From positions 62,001 to 126,000 of the forward strand of contig JAQFVV010013297.1 in NCBI GenBank assembly GCA_028023455.1: a stretch of 64,000 nucleotides of DNA, given 5' to 3'. The translations under genes and the position numbers were made by a program. Origin of the DNA: Epiperipatus broadwayi (taxonomy: Eukaryota; Onychophora; Udeonychophora; Euonychophora; Peripatidae). Each line of letters opens with the position of its first letter. The stretch's first letter is position 1. Positions 35,215-47,360 of this stretch are shown here, one piece after another. The notes beneath the pieces were generated by a model that saw nothing but the letters and a program-made list of their open reading frames with translations, did not search any database and was not told the origin of the DNA.

Positions 35215-35830
35215 TATAATCTATTTAATGCAATTCAGTATAATCTATTTGATACAATGCACTAGTTTAGACATGTTTTTCACTTTCAAAGTAGTCCACA
35301 AAACTTGCAATGTGATGCCCTTTAACACCTCTGTTGTTTTTTCTTCACACTTTTAGATCCATAAAAAAAGAGGTATTTTTTTATTCAAGAGATTAAGAAG
35401 AAGATGCATGGAATGAGATCGAGCAAATATGGCAGATGTATAAGCTGGGTCATACTGAATTTAATTAAAAATTGTATCACCCTCAAGCTTTATGTGACAG
35501 CTCTATCATGGTGAAACATGCATTCCTCACTTTGTCACACAATGAGACATTTACATTTTACCACATCACACAAAAGTTTCAGAACATGTACATTTTTAAA
35601 TGCCTGATCATTATGAATGAATTCTGAATGAATGATTCTGTTTGTATTTTAAAAAAAATCAGCAGCATTTTAACATTTGATTTCATTTGCCTTGCTTTTT
35701 TTTGGAATGTGGTGAGTTTAACACTTTTGTTAAACCACTTGAAATCTTGATTTTCTAGAGCAAGCTGTTTCAAGCAGTACAACTGTTTACTGTGCCATTT
35801 TCCTAAAAGAAACATAATTTCATGTTATTC
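35215..35830 (-). pseudogene. Decayed mariner transposase
   Basis: The minus strand, read across stops and at least one shift, follows a mariner transposase (DDE/D cut-and-paste enzyme that inserts at TA). Near 35815-35640: FKWFNKS then KKARQMKSNVKMLLIFF, the counterpart of the PRPKKARQSKSK-type segment before the first catalytic Asp. Near 35515-35390: HDRAVT, then VIQFLIKFSMTQLIHLPYLL with DLIPCIFFLIS, matching the HDNA box and the PDLAPCDFFLF box. The third catalytic Asp position reads Ile, and the segment has several stops. The N-terminal DNA-binding domain and both inverted repeats were not found. The family is clear; the subfamily is not. Confidence 0.65.
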
Positions 35831-37405
35831 CAATTTTTCAGCCTCATAAAGTAGTGGGTGTAAAAAATAAAACATGATATGAAAATAAACCCTAAAATAT
35901 ATTTTGGAGGAAAAATTAATATAAGATCCTGTCTTATTTTCAGGTAAACATGATATGTTATACTGATAAAGTGGTGAAATATTGTCAAAAAAAGCTTTTT
36001 AGTATTCCAAGAACATAATTTTTGTGGTGTTATTTATTTATTTGTATTCAAAAACAGGACATTATATTTATTTACATATTATGCTCAATTAATTTTAAAT
36101 AGCAACTGTAGATCCATTATTAGAAAATTACATTTGTTTTTCATTATATTTGTTTTTTTTTTCTAATCCTATGAGAAATCAGGTCATTGAGTACAATCAT
36201 TATGTAAGTATATTCTTTATGATTTGGTGCAATGATAGATTGGTAAACTCTGGATCTCATGATTTATGGATTATGATCCATTTACTTCTGTTGCTAAAAT
36301 TTCTCATGAATTTTCAAACAATAAACGATTGGGTTATCATTATACTACACAGATATTGTTTTCAATGATTTTCTATTTTAAATTTTATGAAATATTATTT
36401 ATATATATATATTGGCATTTGGGTGAAAATATGATTCTGTTACTATTGAGGATTATGAAATGTGAAGATTGAGATCTTACAATATCCTTTTATTTTTATT
36501 TTTGAACATTTTTTGGGTGGAGATTAGTTTTTGACTTTGTAAATATGTCCTTATCAACTACAATGTCATATATTCTCTCATTGCTTATGCATGTGTTTCC
36601 AATTTTCACTCTCCTTTGACGCCATCTACTCTAAGCTTGGGTAATCATTGAGCATCATATTGATTTAATATTACAACATTGGCATTCCTGAAGACTAGGA
36701 TTCAATACTGAAATTAATGCACTTATATATTTAGAAGCCAGTTTGTATTTTATCTTGTTCAAATTAATATCCAGAAATTAAAAAAAAAACTTCTAAAGTT
36801 TCAATCCCAGGTTAAGCCCCTTAGACAAATGTATATTTTGGCAATGCATACTGGTGACTTTCTGGTCTGCTATTTTTAATTATTTATTCAGCTTCCAGTG
36901 TCTGATTCCATTTATTTTCAGATCTTCCTGATGGACCAATTTTTTTAGCTCTTTTGGAATTAAGTGTCTGCTGGTATTAGTTTAATAGGAATCTTTCTAG
37001 CTTTGATGTTTTTAAACCTTCCACTATATCTTGATGTATCTGTAGATATGTAATTAAGTTTCCATGTTATCATCTCAAGCTATCTTTTTATAATAAGTGA
37101 AAAACTAATTTGGCTCATTAGAATTTATATATCAATTTTATTTGTATTTTGTTTTTACCATATGACTTTGGCACCATATAGAGAATACACTAGCCATTTT
37201 GGTTATGATATAGATGTACATATTCTAAAAATGAAGTTATTATACAATATTCATAGTAATAATTTAAAATGATATACCATCAACATACTCTAATATATTT
37301 ATTCATTACGATTCCAAGATTTTAGAGCCATCTATTTGGAAGATTGAATAATCAGTGGATTCTACTTTATATAAACTTTAATATCATTATACCATTTAGT
37401 TTTTT
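35831..37405. other. Sequence with no gene seen
   Basis: Two overlapping 68-72 codon plus frames (36150-36472) lack a family signature. 36560-37030 is less AT-rich and may be an old retroelement remnant, but I could not assign it. Confidence 0.4.
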
Positions 37406-37512
37406 TTTCATATGTCATAGCATCGGCTGGAGGCGAACCTGCAACAACCGTCTTCAGCCAACTGCTTGCTTGCAAGGCTGCTGCGCTGACCTCTTTGCTA
37501 ACAACCCTTGAC
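37406..37512 (-). repeat. tRNA-derived SINE, copy S4
   Basis: Reverse copy with a T-run at the left, TATGTCATAGCATCGGC, and TTGCAAGGCTGCTGCGCTGA. CCATTTAGTTTTT occurs on both sides (target-site duplication). The region between box B and anticodon is a few bases longer than in other copies. Confidence 0.78.
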
Positions 37513-38718
37513 TCCATTTAGTTTTTATTGATAACTCAAGCTTTCCTAGGTAGTTTTAGAATAACACTTGGAATTTACAATAATTGATTAGGAAATATTG
37601 TGTTTAAAAATTAATAAAATATTTTTTTAAAAAAATTTAAAATATCTGTAAAATGTCTCACTAACAGAAGAAAAAAAACATAATGAATAAATAAATCAGT
37701 TGGAGAAAGTTTTCTTAAGTCAACTGAATGATTTGTTTTTCTATTGCAACTCTAGTAAATTTTTATCCTTGACATGCTACGGTTTAATATTCCCATTAAG
37801 CCTTGGTGCTATCTATTTAGTATTCTGTTTGTTGTATCTTTTTAAATTTTTATAAGTGATGAGTTAATAAAAGTTATTTGAACTCTGACAAATAATTTAG
37901 AAATGTGAAATAGTTTTTTTTTTCTTGTTTAAATATTTAGACATGTTGTTTTAGTCTTTAAATTGGCACTATTAATTTGCTCGTCTTTAGAATAATTATA
38001 GTTTCATAGAAACCTTTGAACACAGCAATCATAAAAATTAAACAGACAATGAGATTTTAAATCTCGAACACAAACTGTATTAAAGAATAGCTTTAAAAAA
38101 TAGGTTTATATTTTTTGTTATGTTTTCATTTACCATCGTCAAACTTCCTCCACTCACAACTTTGACGCCATCCATTTCAGATAAATACAATAATGCTTTA
38201 TAGGTTTACAATTAGAAACAAACATTTTTAATTGTTAACAATAACAGTCTTTTAAAATATTTTTTATGATATTATTGCAGTTTCGTTTACTAAATAGAAA
38301 ACATTTTTACTTGTTAATCTTAAATAGTTTTACAAAGTAACATTTATATATACAATATTATTTTTGCTTTACAAGTGTTGAAGTTTCTGCCTTCGCAATT
38401 TTGTTAGCTTATACTTTTGATGCATATATTTATGATTATTACTAATTGTTTATCAGACTAGAGATTATCATATTATTCTTAATCCAAATATACATATTAA
38501 ACTTAGTTAAAGTGTAATGTATCTGCTTTTAACTAATGATAAAACCTAATAGTAAAGATTTTTTTTTTTTAAATGAAAAACAGCATACTTGGAATTTTCA
38601 TTGCTTTTTTATATATAATTTACTCGTTTTTAGTCTGTCTGTTTAAATGAAATCTTGTAACTTAATTTTTGTCCACTTTCTAATTTCTGACCTAGTTAAA
38701 ACTTTGCAAAGATATATA
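37513..38718. other. AT-rich sequence, no gene seen
   Basis: No coding or repeat signal recognised. Confidence 0.45.
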
Positions 38719-38828
38719 TACACCAGGGTCTCATTTTATGCAGATTTATTTAATGCGATTTTGAAGTTATGTGATTCATGATTCTTCTTAATAACTTTGT
38801 ATGCAGTTTTCTTTTATGCGATAAAAAT

Positions 38829-38943
38829 TATTAGATCAGAAGTCAAGCTCCAATAATGTGCTATTACTTTAAATATAAATTTCACGCACTCACGCCATAT
38901 TTAAAGTAATAGCGCATTATCGGAGTTTGACTTCCATCTAATA
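38829..38943. repeat. Internal hairpin of the pogo-like element
   Basis: Left TTATTAGATCAGAAGTCAAG pairs with right TTGACTTCCATCTAATAA, and the inner ~35 bp arms around AATAATGTGCTATTACTTTA also pair. Confidence 0.75.
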
Positions 38944-39044
38944 ATTTCAATATTTTCAGCATTTTATAATAGTACTGTAATAGATTTTATGCAATAAAGA
39001 AGTTCATAATTCACTTAAAATCAGAATTTCCCCATTTTAAATAC

Positions 39045-39355
39045 ACACATTAAATTTTACAAGACTATAATGTAAATCTGTTCAAACATTATAGATTAAA
39101 AATACTATGTTTGTTGTTGTTTTTGCATTTTAAATCACGTTATATTTTTGCTTTTTATAAAAAGAGTATGTAATTAATTAATCATTTAGTGTCCGCAAGT
39201 AATAAATTTTACAAGATTATAATGTAAATCTGTTCAAATGTTATAAATGCCTATACGATGTATGTTGTTTTTGCATTTTAAATCGCGTTCAATTTTTGCT
39301 TTTTATAAAACAAGTACATAATCAATTAATCATTTAGTGTCTGCAAGTCTATTTT
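39045..39355 (+). repeat. Internal ~155 bp direct duplication in the pogo-like element
   Basis: Two copies of a block from AATGTAAATCTGTTCAAA to ATCATTTAGTGTCYGCAAGT lie in tandem; copy 2 of the element has only one. Confidence 0.75.
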
Positions 39356-39370
39356 TTAAAAGGTGAGTAA

Positions 39371-39565
39371 CAGTGATGGGCACAATTAAATATGGCAATT
39401 ATAATCTGATTTTTAATTGTAATTAACAATTTAAAAATTACATAACGAGGTGATGTGAAACGATGAAATTTGATTTTTAAATGGAATTGAAAATTAAAAA
39501 ATTAAAGACAAAAATAAGAATTTAATTTTTAATTGTTGGTTTTAATTAAATTTTGCCCAACAGTG
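39371..39565 (+). mobile_element. hAT-like MITE nested in the pogo-like element
   Basis: Begins CAGTGATGGGCACAATTAAA and ends TTTGCCCAACAGTG, short inverted ends of the hAT type. The 8 bp next to each end are GTGAGTAA and GTGAGTCG (6 of 8 match), fitting an 8 bp target duplication. 195 bp, non-coding. Confidence 0.7.
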
Positions 39566-40166
39566 GTGAGTCGGTGTCTTTTTATTATCGTAAGTCTAAG
39601 TTCTTATTTTTATTTTAAACTTTTAGTTTACTCTAATGGAGAGATAAAAAACACCCAAGAAAATGAATTTCTTTGGAAACAAAAATTTCAGTTTTAGATC
39701 ACTTAGCAAAATAGGAAGAATCAACAGCGATTGGAAAACATGTTAGTTGTATTTCCTCTTGACTTCATTTAGGAGAAGCTACAGTACCTCACATCACATC
39801 ATGATGAATCTGATGTCTCAAATAGTGATAATAATTAAAATATCATACATGTATGAAAAAAATGTAAATTACGCATAAAAATATATTGTTTTGAATAAAA
39901 TTAAATACTGTAGTTAATAAAAAAAGTTTGTCTTGTATCAATTTTTTTCAAATTTGAAATTTTTTATTAGTCATATTTTATTTATTTATTTTTTTTATGC
40001 GAATTTTAAAGTAATTTTATGTTGTTGCTTTGCTTTTATGTGATTTTTGGAAAATTACAGTACGTATCCCCATTTTTCAAGGTAAGTTAAGTCTATTTTT
40101 GTGCGATTTCTTTTGTGCGCATTTTCTGAGGAACCTATCTACCACATAAAATGAGACCCAGGTGTA

Positions 40167-43100
40167 TATTCCTCATAACAATACTTTTTTTTTCAGGCTT
40201 GCAAACAATTTTAGCAAAAAATTAGTACAAATTTTACATGTTTATGTGTAGCTTTAAGCTAGGTCTACTTGTAATGTAAAAGTGAATAATTTATTAAAAC
40301 TAAAAGTAGAAAACAAAAAGTGGACACTTTTATTCATGTAAATGCAGCAAAAAAGAAAAAATAAATTTTCTTCTGCTTTCACAAATAAAATGGGCTGTGC
40401 TTATGTTTAGAAATAATCTTAGTTCCACTATCTCTCAGTTTTTATGGGACTTTTATTAAACAATAATTACTATTTAATATTTTAAACTTAATATACTTCA
40501 TTGTTTTGTTATTATATATAAATAAATCCTTAAGAATCATTTAAATAAATGTGCACATAATGCTTAATTTCATGTATTATTGCTAACCTATTCATGAGAT
40601 AAGTAACTTTTTTTAAGTCTAATAAACTGGTATATATATATAAAGTAGGCATTATTTGCAAATTTATTTAAATGATTTTTTGGGGGCATCTGATTGGTGA
40701 ATTATTCCAGTAACATTTTCAGAGTTGGCTGTTCTACAAATAAGTTATTAATATCAATATTACATATTTTATAATCTGTAATTTATTTATCAGCTTGATA
40801 AAATGATAAAAAAATTTCACTTCTCTTTATATAAAATATAACTAAGAATATTTCCAAACGCTAGAACTCCGTGCTATTATTTATGAAAACTGCTGGGGAA
40901 AAAATTAAATTTTTACATTTTTTATTTAAGATTTTTTACTTTTAATTGAAAATGAAAAACTATAGATTAGGAAAGAAACTTCTGAATTAAAATGCATTGT
41001 ATAATTAGCTAAAGCAATCCAATTATCTACAAAATTTGGTATTTCTATAACTATCATTTCTTCAGAAGCAAATTGACACTATTTATGGAATTACATAGCT
41101 AAATACAAGAAGTAAAATTTAATACAGTTACAGAATTTATTATTATAGAATTACAAAAAATATTTAAAGAATAATATTCATTAGGTAATAATTATTTTTT
41201 AATAAGTCTTAATAGTAAAAGCTTTATATATAACAGATTTATTTTATTAGTTTGCTTTGGCTGCCAAATCTAATATTACAAGTTTATTTAGCTTTAGTTT
41301 ATAAGTGTTTGCTCACCTGGAATCAGAAAAATATCAGTGGCATCAATCCAATTCATTATATTGCTGATGATAATTTAAGGCATTACCTAATATTTCATTT
41401 TAATTGTTGTGTTCTTTCAAGATGCTTTTCCCATTAATAACAATTTTCTTTCTCTATGTTGGTTACACTGTTTAATATGATCCATAAAATTGTATTTGAT
41501 TACTCATGGTAGCATTGTAATATGTGATCTGGAAATGCAGTTATGCTGTCAGATGAAGAATAGTAATTTGTAAACCATGAAATGGTTGTTTTTAAAAAGT
41601 ATTAACTTATATACCCTTCTACATGCATTGATAAAATTATAAAAAAATTAAACAAATGTATCTTTCTTATTATTTTTACAATGCTTATTTTATTAAAATT
41701 AATCAACCTGACAGTTTCGATTGACCAGCAATCTTCTTCAGAGCTATAAGATATATATAGATATATGAACACACAAATATTTTATCATACAAACAAGCAA
41801 CATTATATCACCTTTTAAACTGACTCATTTTTATATCTTATTACATATATACGGGCATCGGTATACAGTCAATATATATATATTGTAACATTATAGTTAC
41901 ACTGTAAATTGGCTGTTTTGGATTTAAAGACTATAAACAATTTTATTGATTTTGATTAATTAATTTGTTTTTTTATAGTTAATCAAATGTGTTTATCACT
42001 TTCATTTTGTTAAAGAGTATAAAATATAGTCATTATTATATTCAGTCTCTCATATTAACGTTTAAAAGAAATATAATAATTATAAAGTATTTTTGAACAG
42101 ATTTATAAGCTGATTTTAAGTGGACTTCTAAATTTTGTGTGAAGAAAATGCGTATTTTTCTTTGCTATTTTTTTATTAAAATTGTCAATTATATAATAGT
42201 AGTTCAAAAATAGAAATAGATAATAGGATTATAAAATGCAGCATTACATTTAATCATATATAAAATAAACAGATTAAATTTTATGTTATATGCATGTTCG
42301 TGGGTAAGCATATGTGTTTAAATCAAATGATTTTAGATTTAGCAAAAGTGATTTAGTTTGCCAAAAATATATATTAGGTAATAAATTATTTATTAAAAGT
42401 TAATTTAAATATGTGTAATAGATATCTGGGAAATTTGAAAATTTACGATTCATTTATTTGTTTTGTGTAAAAATACTGAAAATTGTTTTGTCTTGAAGTC
42501 CGGAAGTGAAGATCTTTACTGCTTTCATTTTAAAAATCTTAACATTTTGAGCATCAGAATCTATAGTAACATTTCTGAGTCAGTGCATGATGGGGAATAT
42601 TAACTCACCTAGACTTCATGTGATCATCAGTACAAAAATTGAATTTGGAAAAAGTTACATCAGTGGGAAAAAATGTTCATTGCTTGTAGGACCTCAACCA
42701 GTCCTAATTTTTACATAGCCATTTTGTTTTTCATCAACCTGATGGCAGGCTAGGGTTTTTAATTAGGCAGGTATCTTGCTAGGCATAGAATTTCTTCATC
42801 ATTGTTCCAGAGGAGAGATGGGCCACAACAAAATAACCAGAAATGACCATCAGTTTCATTTATAAGATTTTATTTCAAGATATTTTATATGTTAGTCAAC
42901 TACAAATATAAAATAGACAAATTGATTGGCGGAATTGCTGCTCATTATTGAAAAATTGTTGGATTTTCGTCAATTGAATAACAACGATTAATAACTCATA
43001 TATTTTGAACAATTGTTTCTAAATTTAAAACAAGTTGCTGGATGTATTTTTCCACAAGCTAGTACAAAAATGCTTGGTTTCTTCACTACATAAAAGGATA

Positions 43101-43309
43101 TTTGTAAGTCACAAGAAAATGAACTTGATCTCGTCTTCAATTATAAAAAAACAACATATTTTTAAGTAATAGTATTTTTAAAATCAAAGATGCTTCATAC
43201 AAACTTGTTACTACAAGATTTTTTTTCAAGTTTTTTAGCTTTGTAGCATACAGAACATAATCCTTAGTCACTGGTTCTAATGTTTTGTGGGATTAATCAT
43301 GAAAGTAAA
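40167..43309. other. Long stretch with no gene seen
   Basis: AT-rich. A short stretch near 41710-41745 (GTTTCGATTGACCAGCAATC then TTCTTCAGAG) looks like a fragment of another interspersed repeat but is too short to class. 42480-42860 is less AT-rich without a recognised frame. Confidence 0.45.
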
Positions 43310-43480
43310 AATGGAAAGAGCTGGCAGATCTTTGACATGGAGAGTTTATTCACAAATGTATCTTGTGATGAAGCACTCTCTAGTGCAAGAAAAGGGTTAA
43401 ATGAGAATAATAGCTTATAAAACAGAACAACTCTTTCCATTGTTCTCTTTCAAGATAATTTTATTTGACCTAAAGACGAA
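43310..43480 (+). pseudogene. Penelope-like reverse transcriptase fragment
   Basis: In frame from about 43319 the sequence reads WQIFDMESLFTNVSCDEALS. The FD-x-x-SLFTNV-x-x-DEA block is the RT motif A signature of Penelope-like elements, with the catalytic Asp kept. The frame stops with TAA near 43418 (NNSL, stop), then NRTTLSIV follows. No motif B or C was found downstream in a clean frame and no GIY-YIG nearby; the GIY-YIG fragment at 20.7 kb belongs to a separate insertion. A small dead piece of the element. Confidence 0.6.
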
Positions 43481-43974
43481 TACAAAGAAACAACAAAAAT
43501 TAGCTAGGTAAGGTTACATGATGATGTATACAAAGAAAGATTGATCCAATAGTCAGTAAAATACAAATGAGTGTAAGTGAAGAACTTAGTTATTGGACAC
43601 AAGGTGAATATATCATTCATCCAAGTCCATAATAACATCCCATTGCCAGTAAGCCCTGTTTGGTGAACTATGGTTGGAGAATTATATTAAATCTTCATAG
43701 TTATTTTCAAGTAAATTATTTAGGGGGTGGTTGATCAGTTACTGTTTAGGCCAGTTACTTTCAATAGAATACAGAACTCTTCTAACAAAATCAAGAGATG
43801 GTTGTGAGTGTCACCCTTAATAAGAAACCATTCATATGGACGTACTTGAAACCACAGCCATATGTCTGCGTTTCCTTTGCTTATTGTATAGATATATAAT
43901 AAAGCACTATTACAAACATTCTAGATAATATATATAATTAAACTACAAGTATAATATATATACAGAAATTTTAG
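43481..43974. other. Sequence with no gene seen
   Basis: No coding or repeat signal recognised. Confidence 0.4.
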
Positions 43975-44240
43975 ATGAAATTAGAATAGATTTGAACGCA
44001 GACTTTCAACTTGCTTCAGTTATCCATTCCATCTTATACAATTAATACACATAACTGATTATATATGTGTGTGTAGGAGCTAATGATCTGAACCAACTGA
44101 TGAGTGCTGGTTCAGCATGAAATATTTATATTGGAGATGATTTATCTTTTTCACATGTATGTGGTCATGTATATCGATTATATAAGTTGGAGTGGATAGC
44201 TGAAGGGAGTTGAAAGTCTGTGTTCAAATCTATTCTAATT
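43975..44240. repeat. Foldback repeat, family D
   Basis: About 70 bp terminal inverted arms: left TTAGAATAGATTTGAACGCA...AGACTTTCAAC, right GTTGAAAGTCTGTGTTCAAA...TCTATTCTAA. Between them is the core found in families A and B (ACCAACTGATGAGTGCTGGT near 44093). The right arm also resembles the 3' end of family A. Confidence 0.75.
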
Positions 44241-45884
44241 ATATATATATATATCATATCCACTTCAATTAATTTCACAATAGATTCACAGTAAGAACAA
44301 ACAAATAATACTATTAGATATCTTGCAACAAGTCTCTGTTATATAAAATTAAAACTACAATTTATAGAAAATCTATACAGAGATAAAAAAAAAAAAATAC
44401 CTAGCATATACATCCAATCAAGACAGAAACACAAAACGTAGAGTTGTATTAACATTATCAAATCAAGCAGAAAAAAATTGATTCAGAAATCAGTAATTAG
44501 TGAAAGAAACAATCCTACAAAGAACAAACTCTTATGAAGAATGTTTATCCATCATATGTAATTAAGAGAACTTTAAATAAAAAACAAGAAACTTATTAAA
44601 AGGAAACAAGTTAATTTTCAACTCAATAGATAACTTTTAGATAAATGCTGGCTTTGGGTTGGTATTTTTAGATCTAGTGTCTGAACCTACCCTGGCACCT
44701 CTCTGAGGAGTGTCAAAGCATGAAACCATGGTCAGGGGTTTGGGGGGTTCCTGACATAGATATTTTAAAAACTTTCTTTGGCTAAGCATTTATCACAAAG
44801 CTTGTTGAGGAATTGGCAATCCTCAATGTTTATTATTTACAAGCTTAAGAAAATAGGGTCATGTGATCAATGACTTATTTTGAAATTTATTACAGTTTAT
44901 ACATATATACCAAGGAAAGCAAACATACCAAAAAAAAATCTGGAATTAATATAACATCAGAAGAGCTTTTCAAACCAATCCTAACACCTACAAAAGTTCA
45001 ATTTGAAATGTTGAAAAACAAAAACTTTATTTATAATGTACCATGTGAATGTGAAATGATATTCATTGAAAAGTAATTAAAATGAAATCATGATGATAAG
45101 ACATAAAAAAACACTTATATCTAATGTAACATACTGTAAGTACTATCAAGTATATGTTTTATTGGGAAAAGACAAAAATATTGGACAGAAAAAAAAAAAT
45201 ACAAAAAAGAAAATTCAAATGAAAATGGTTCACATAAAATTGCCAAATAGCTCCATATTTTTGTAGATAAAACACCAGTCAACGCTTAGATAATCCCTAT
45301 ATCCTTAACAACAATAATTTCAATCTGTTTCAAGGCAATCTCCTTTCCTGTACATAAGTTATATATAATTTTCACTGACTGTTGCTTTTGAGAAAATAGC
45401 CTCATTGGTTAGAGAGTCATCTTAAACTAAGTATTCATAAATCTAGGACTTTTGGTTCAATTTTCATACTAATGATGTCATTGGTCAGGTCAGAAGCACC
45501 TGAAGAGGATTATGTTACTTAGCAATCTGTGCAATATTACTGACAATTGAATATATTTGAAAAGTTTAAATAACATTTGAATTTTTCTAATAAGTTTCAT
45601 AATTAACATTAGATGGTGGAAATAGTTCAACATATAATCTCAACTAAAGTACCATCTCCACAAACTTTTGTAGATAGAAACCAGTCCCTATTTTGCATGA
45701 GAGTCATGTACTGAAAGTTACCAAAATTATCAACAAGGGCAAGTAAATTCAGGTGTTGATATTTTTATAGGACTATAAACATATTATTCACTAAATGAGA
45801 TTTAAAGTATATATTTGGGCTAGGGATAATTTTCAATTTAATAAATTATTATTAGTAATCATTATTACATTTACATAAAGTAGT
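44241..45884. other. AT-rich sequence, no gene seen
   Basis: A 68-codon plus ORF at 44870-45076 has no recognised family. Nothing else. Confidence 0.45.
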
Positions 45885-46015
45885 TTGTGTCAAAATTTGA
45901 CGTTTATAAATTAAACTATACTAATTTGATATCTATAAATACTGAGCAAATGATAAAGACATATTCAAGGGTTCATTTGCTTTTTTCACATGTTATTGGT
46001 TATATGTTTCAGAAA
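45885..46015 (+). repeat. Family B fragment
   Basis: GTTTGTGTCAAAATTTGACG and TTTATAAATTAAACTATACT match the left part of the unit at 63515-63545; it breaks off near the core. Confidence 0.55.
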
Positions 46016-47055
46016 TCTGAGATGTAATAGAAGTTTACAATAAATCATATATATATATGAAGTTATATTTAAATATGTAAATATATGAAGTTAAATTATA
46101 ACATATTCTATATATACCTTACTCACTCGGAAAAAATGAGGTGGATGTTTCAAACTGCAACTAGAGTGGGAGAAATTGGTCTGATTTAATCTGTTGACGA
46201 AGGTTTGTGATATGATTGGCTAAGGTGAAAAATGCATTGAAAAAAAAACACTTGAATATATATATATATATGGTGAAAGTTTTTATACATGTATGTACAA
46301 ATACACACACACATTTAGTATTTTTTATTTATATAGTAATACTCAAATACCACATTATTTTTATATCTTATTAATATTTAATCACATTATTAACATTTAA
46401 AATAATGTATTTTTTCCAGCTGCTATTTGAAATATATCAGATATAGAATATAATGGATTGTTTCATAACATTTTTTTAAAAATCCAATTACATAAATTGT
46501 ATTAACTATTACTTAAACTTTCAATTATTTGTTATTGAAAAGTTAGCAATATAGATTCGATATTTATTAATAAAAATATATTTATTATTTATGTGTTCTA
46601 TTTTTACTAAACAATAAAAAAATAAATTTGATCTTGAATTTAATAAAGACAATTCTACATCTCAATAAAACATTTTATTTTCTGAATTCTTTAGAATTGT
46701 TGAGTAATTGATAACTTTGAAATTTCACCTGGTATCAGGTGAAAATGATTTCATTTGAAAGCAGGTGAAAGGTGAGAAGAAATACTGCTCCAGTAAATTT
46801 TCCAAATGTGATTGATTTTATCTAAATTAGAAAGATGGGAAATGCTGGCTTTATTAAATTGGCAGTGTAACCATTTTTTCTCGCCTTTAATATTCATTTT
46901 CTTGCTAACATTATAAATTATTAATGGTAATCAATTTATTTTCTTAAAAAAAGCAAATCAGATGCATGTAATGTTTATTTTAACAAGAAATGCATAATAG
47001 TACATAAAGGCAATTTGAATTGTATATATAGTACTAGGATTATGCGGTGTTTTTG
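46016..47055. other. AT-rich sequence, no gene seen
   Basis: (TA)n at 46255-46272; otherwise nothing recognised. Confidence 0.45.
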
Positions 47056-47360
47056 AAAAGATTAACGTTGAGGAAGATGTAAGGAAAGGTGATTCATATC
47101 TCCAAAACTTTTTACTGCACTTTTTCAAGAAGTATTTTATGAATTAAAATGGAAAGCTAAGGAAATGAAAATAAATAGATATTATTTAAGTCATTTAGAT
47201 TTTGCAAATAATGTTTCAGTGCTACAGGAAAGGTTGCAAGAGTTGTCAGTGGAAAATAAGAAAGTAGATCTAAAGATAAATGCTAAAAAACTAAAGTAAT
47301 AATAAATGGCTTTTCTTTGAAAAAAAAAATAAAGATAAATAATCACGAATTAGAAGACAT
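47056..47360 (+). pseudogene. RTE-like reverse transcriptase, 5' part of a split copy
   Basis: The plus frame follows the RT palm of the RTE copy at 54.7-55.0 kb: the VRKGDS segment (RGVRQGDS in intact relatives), FKKYF, and then HLDFANNVSV, the catalytic F/Y-A-D-D box with both Asp lost to Asn (near 47195-47215). It continues LQERLQELSVENKKVDLKIN and ends at LEDIKK near 47360. The rest of the same element resumes at about 48572. The 1.2 kb between is a different LINE. Dead by mutation and by insertion. Confidence 0.75.

Larger units (their letters stand above)
38721..40164 (+). mobile_element. pogo/Tigger-like non-autonomous element, copy 3 (composite)
   Basis: Left end CACCAGGGTCTCATTTTATG, right end CATAAAATGAGACCCAGGTG, TA on both sides. 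At 1444 bp it is longer than copy 2 because a ~155 bp internal segment is duplicated (about 39045-39200 and 39205-39355) and its hAT-like insertion (39371-39565) is full. Contains the same internal hairpin (38829-38943). No transposase frame. Confidence 0.85.

Noticed and set aside
36150-36472. Two overlapping plus-strand ORFs of about 70 codons
   Set aside because: Partly protein-like, but no family signature, no splice context and low CpG; chance is as likely.
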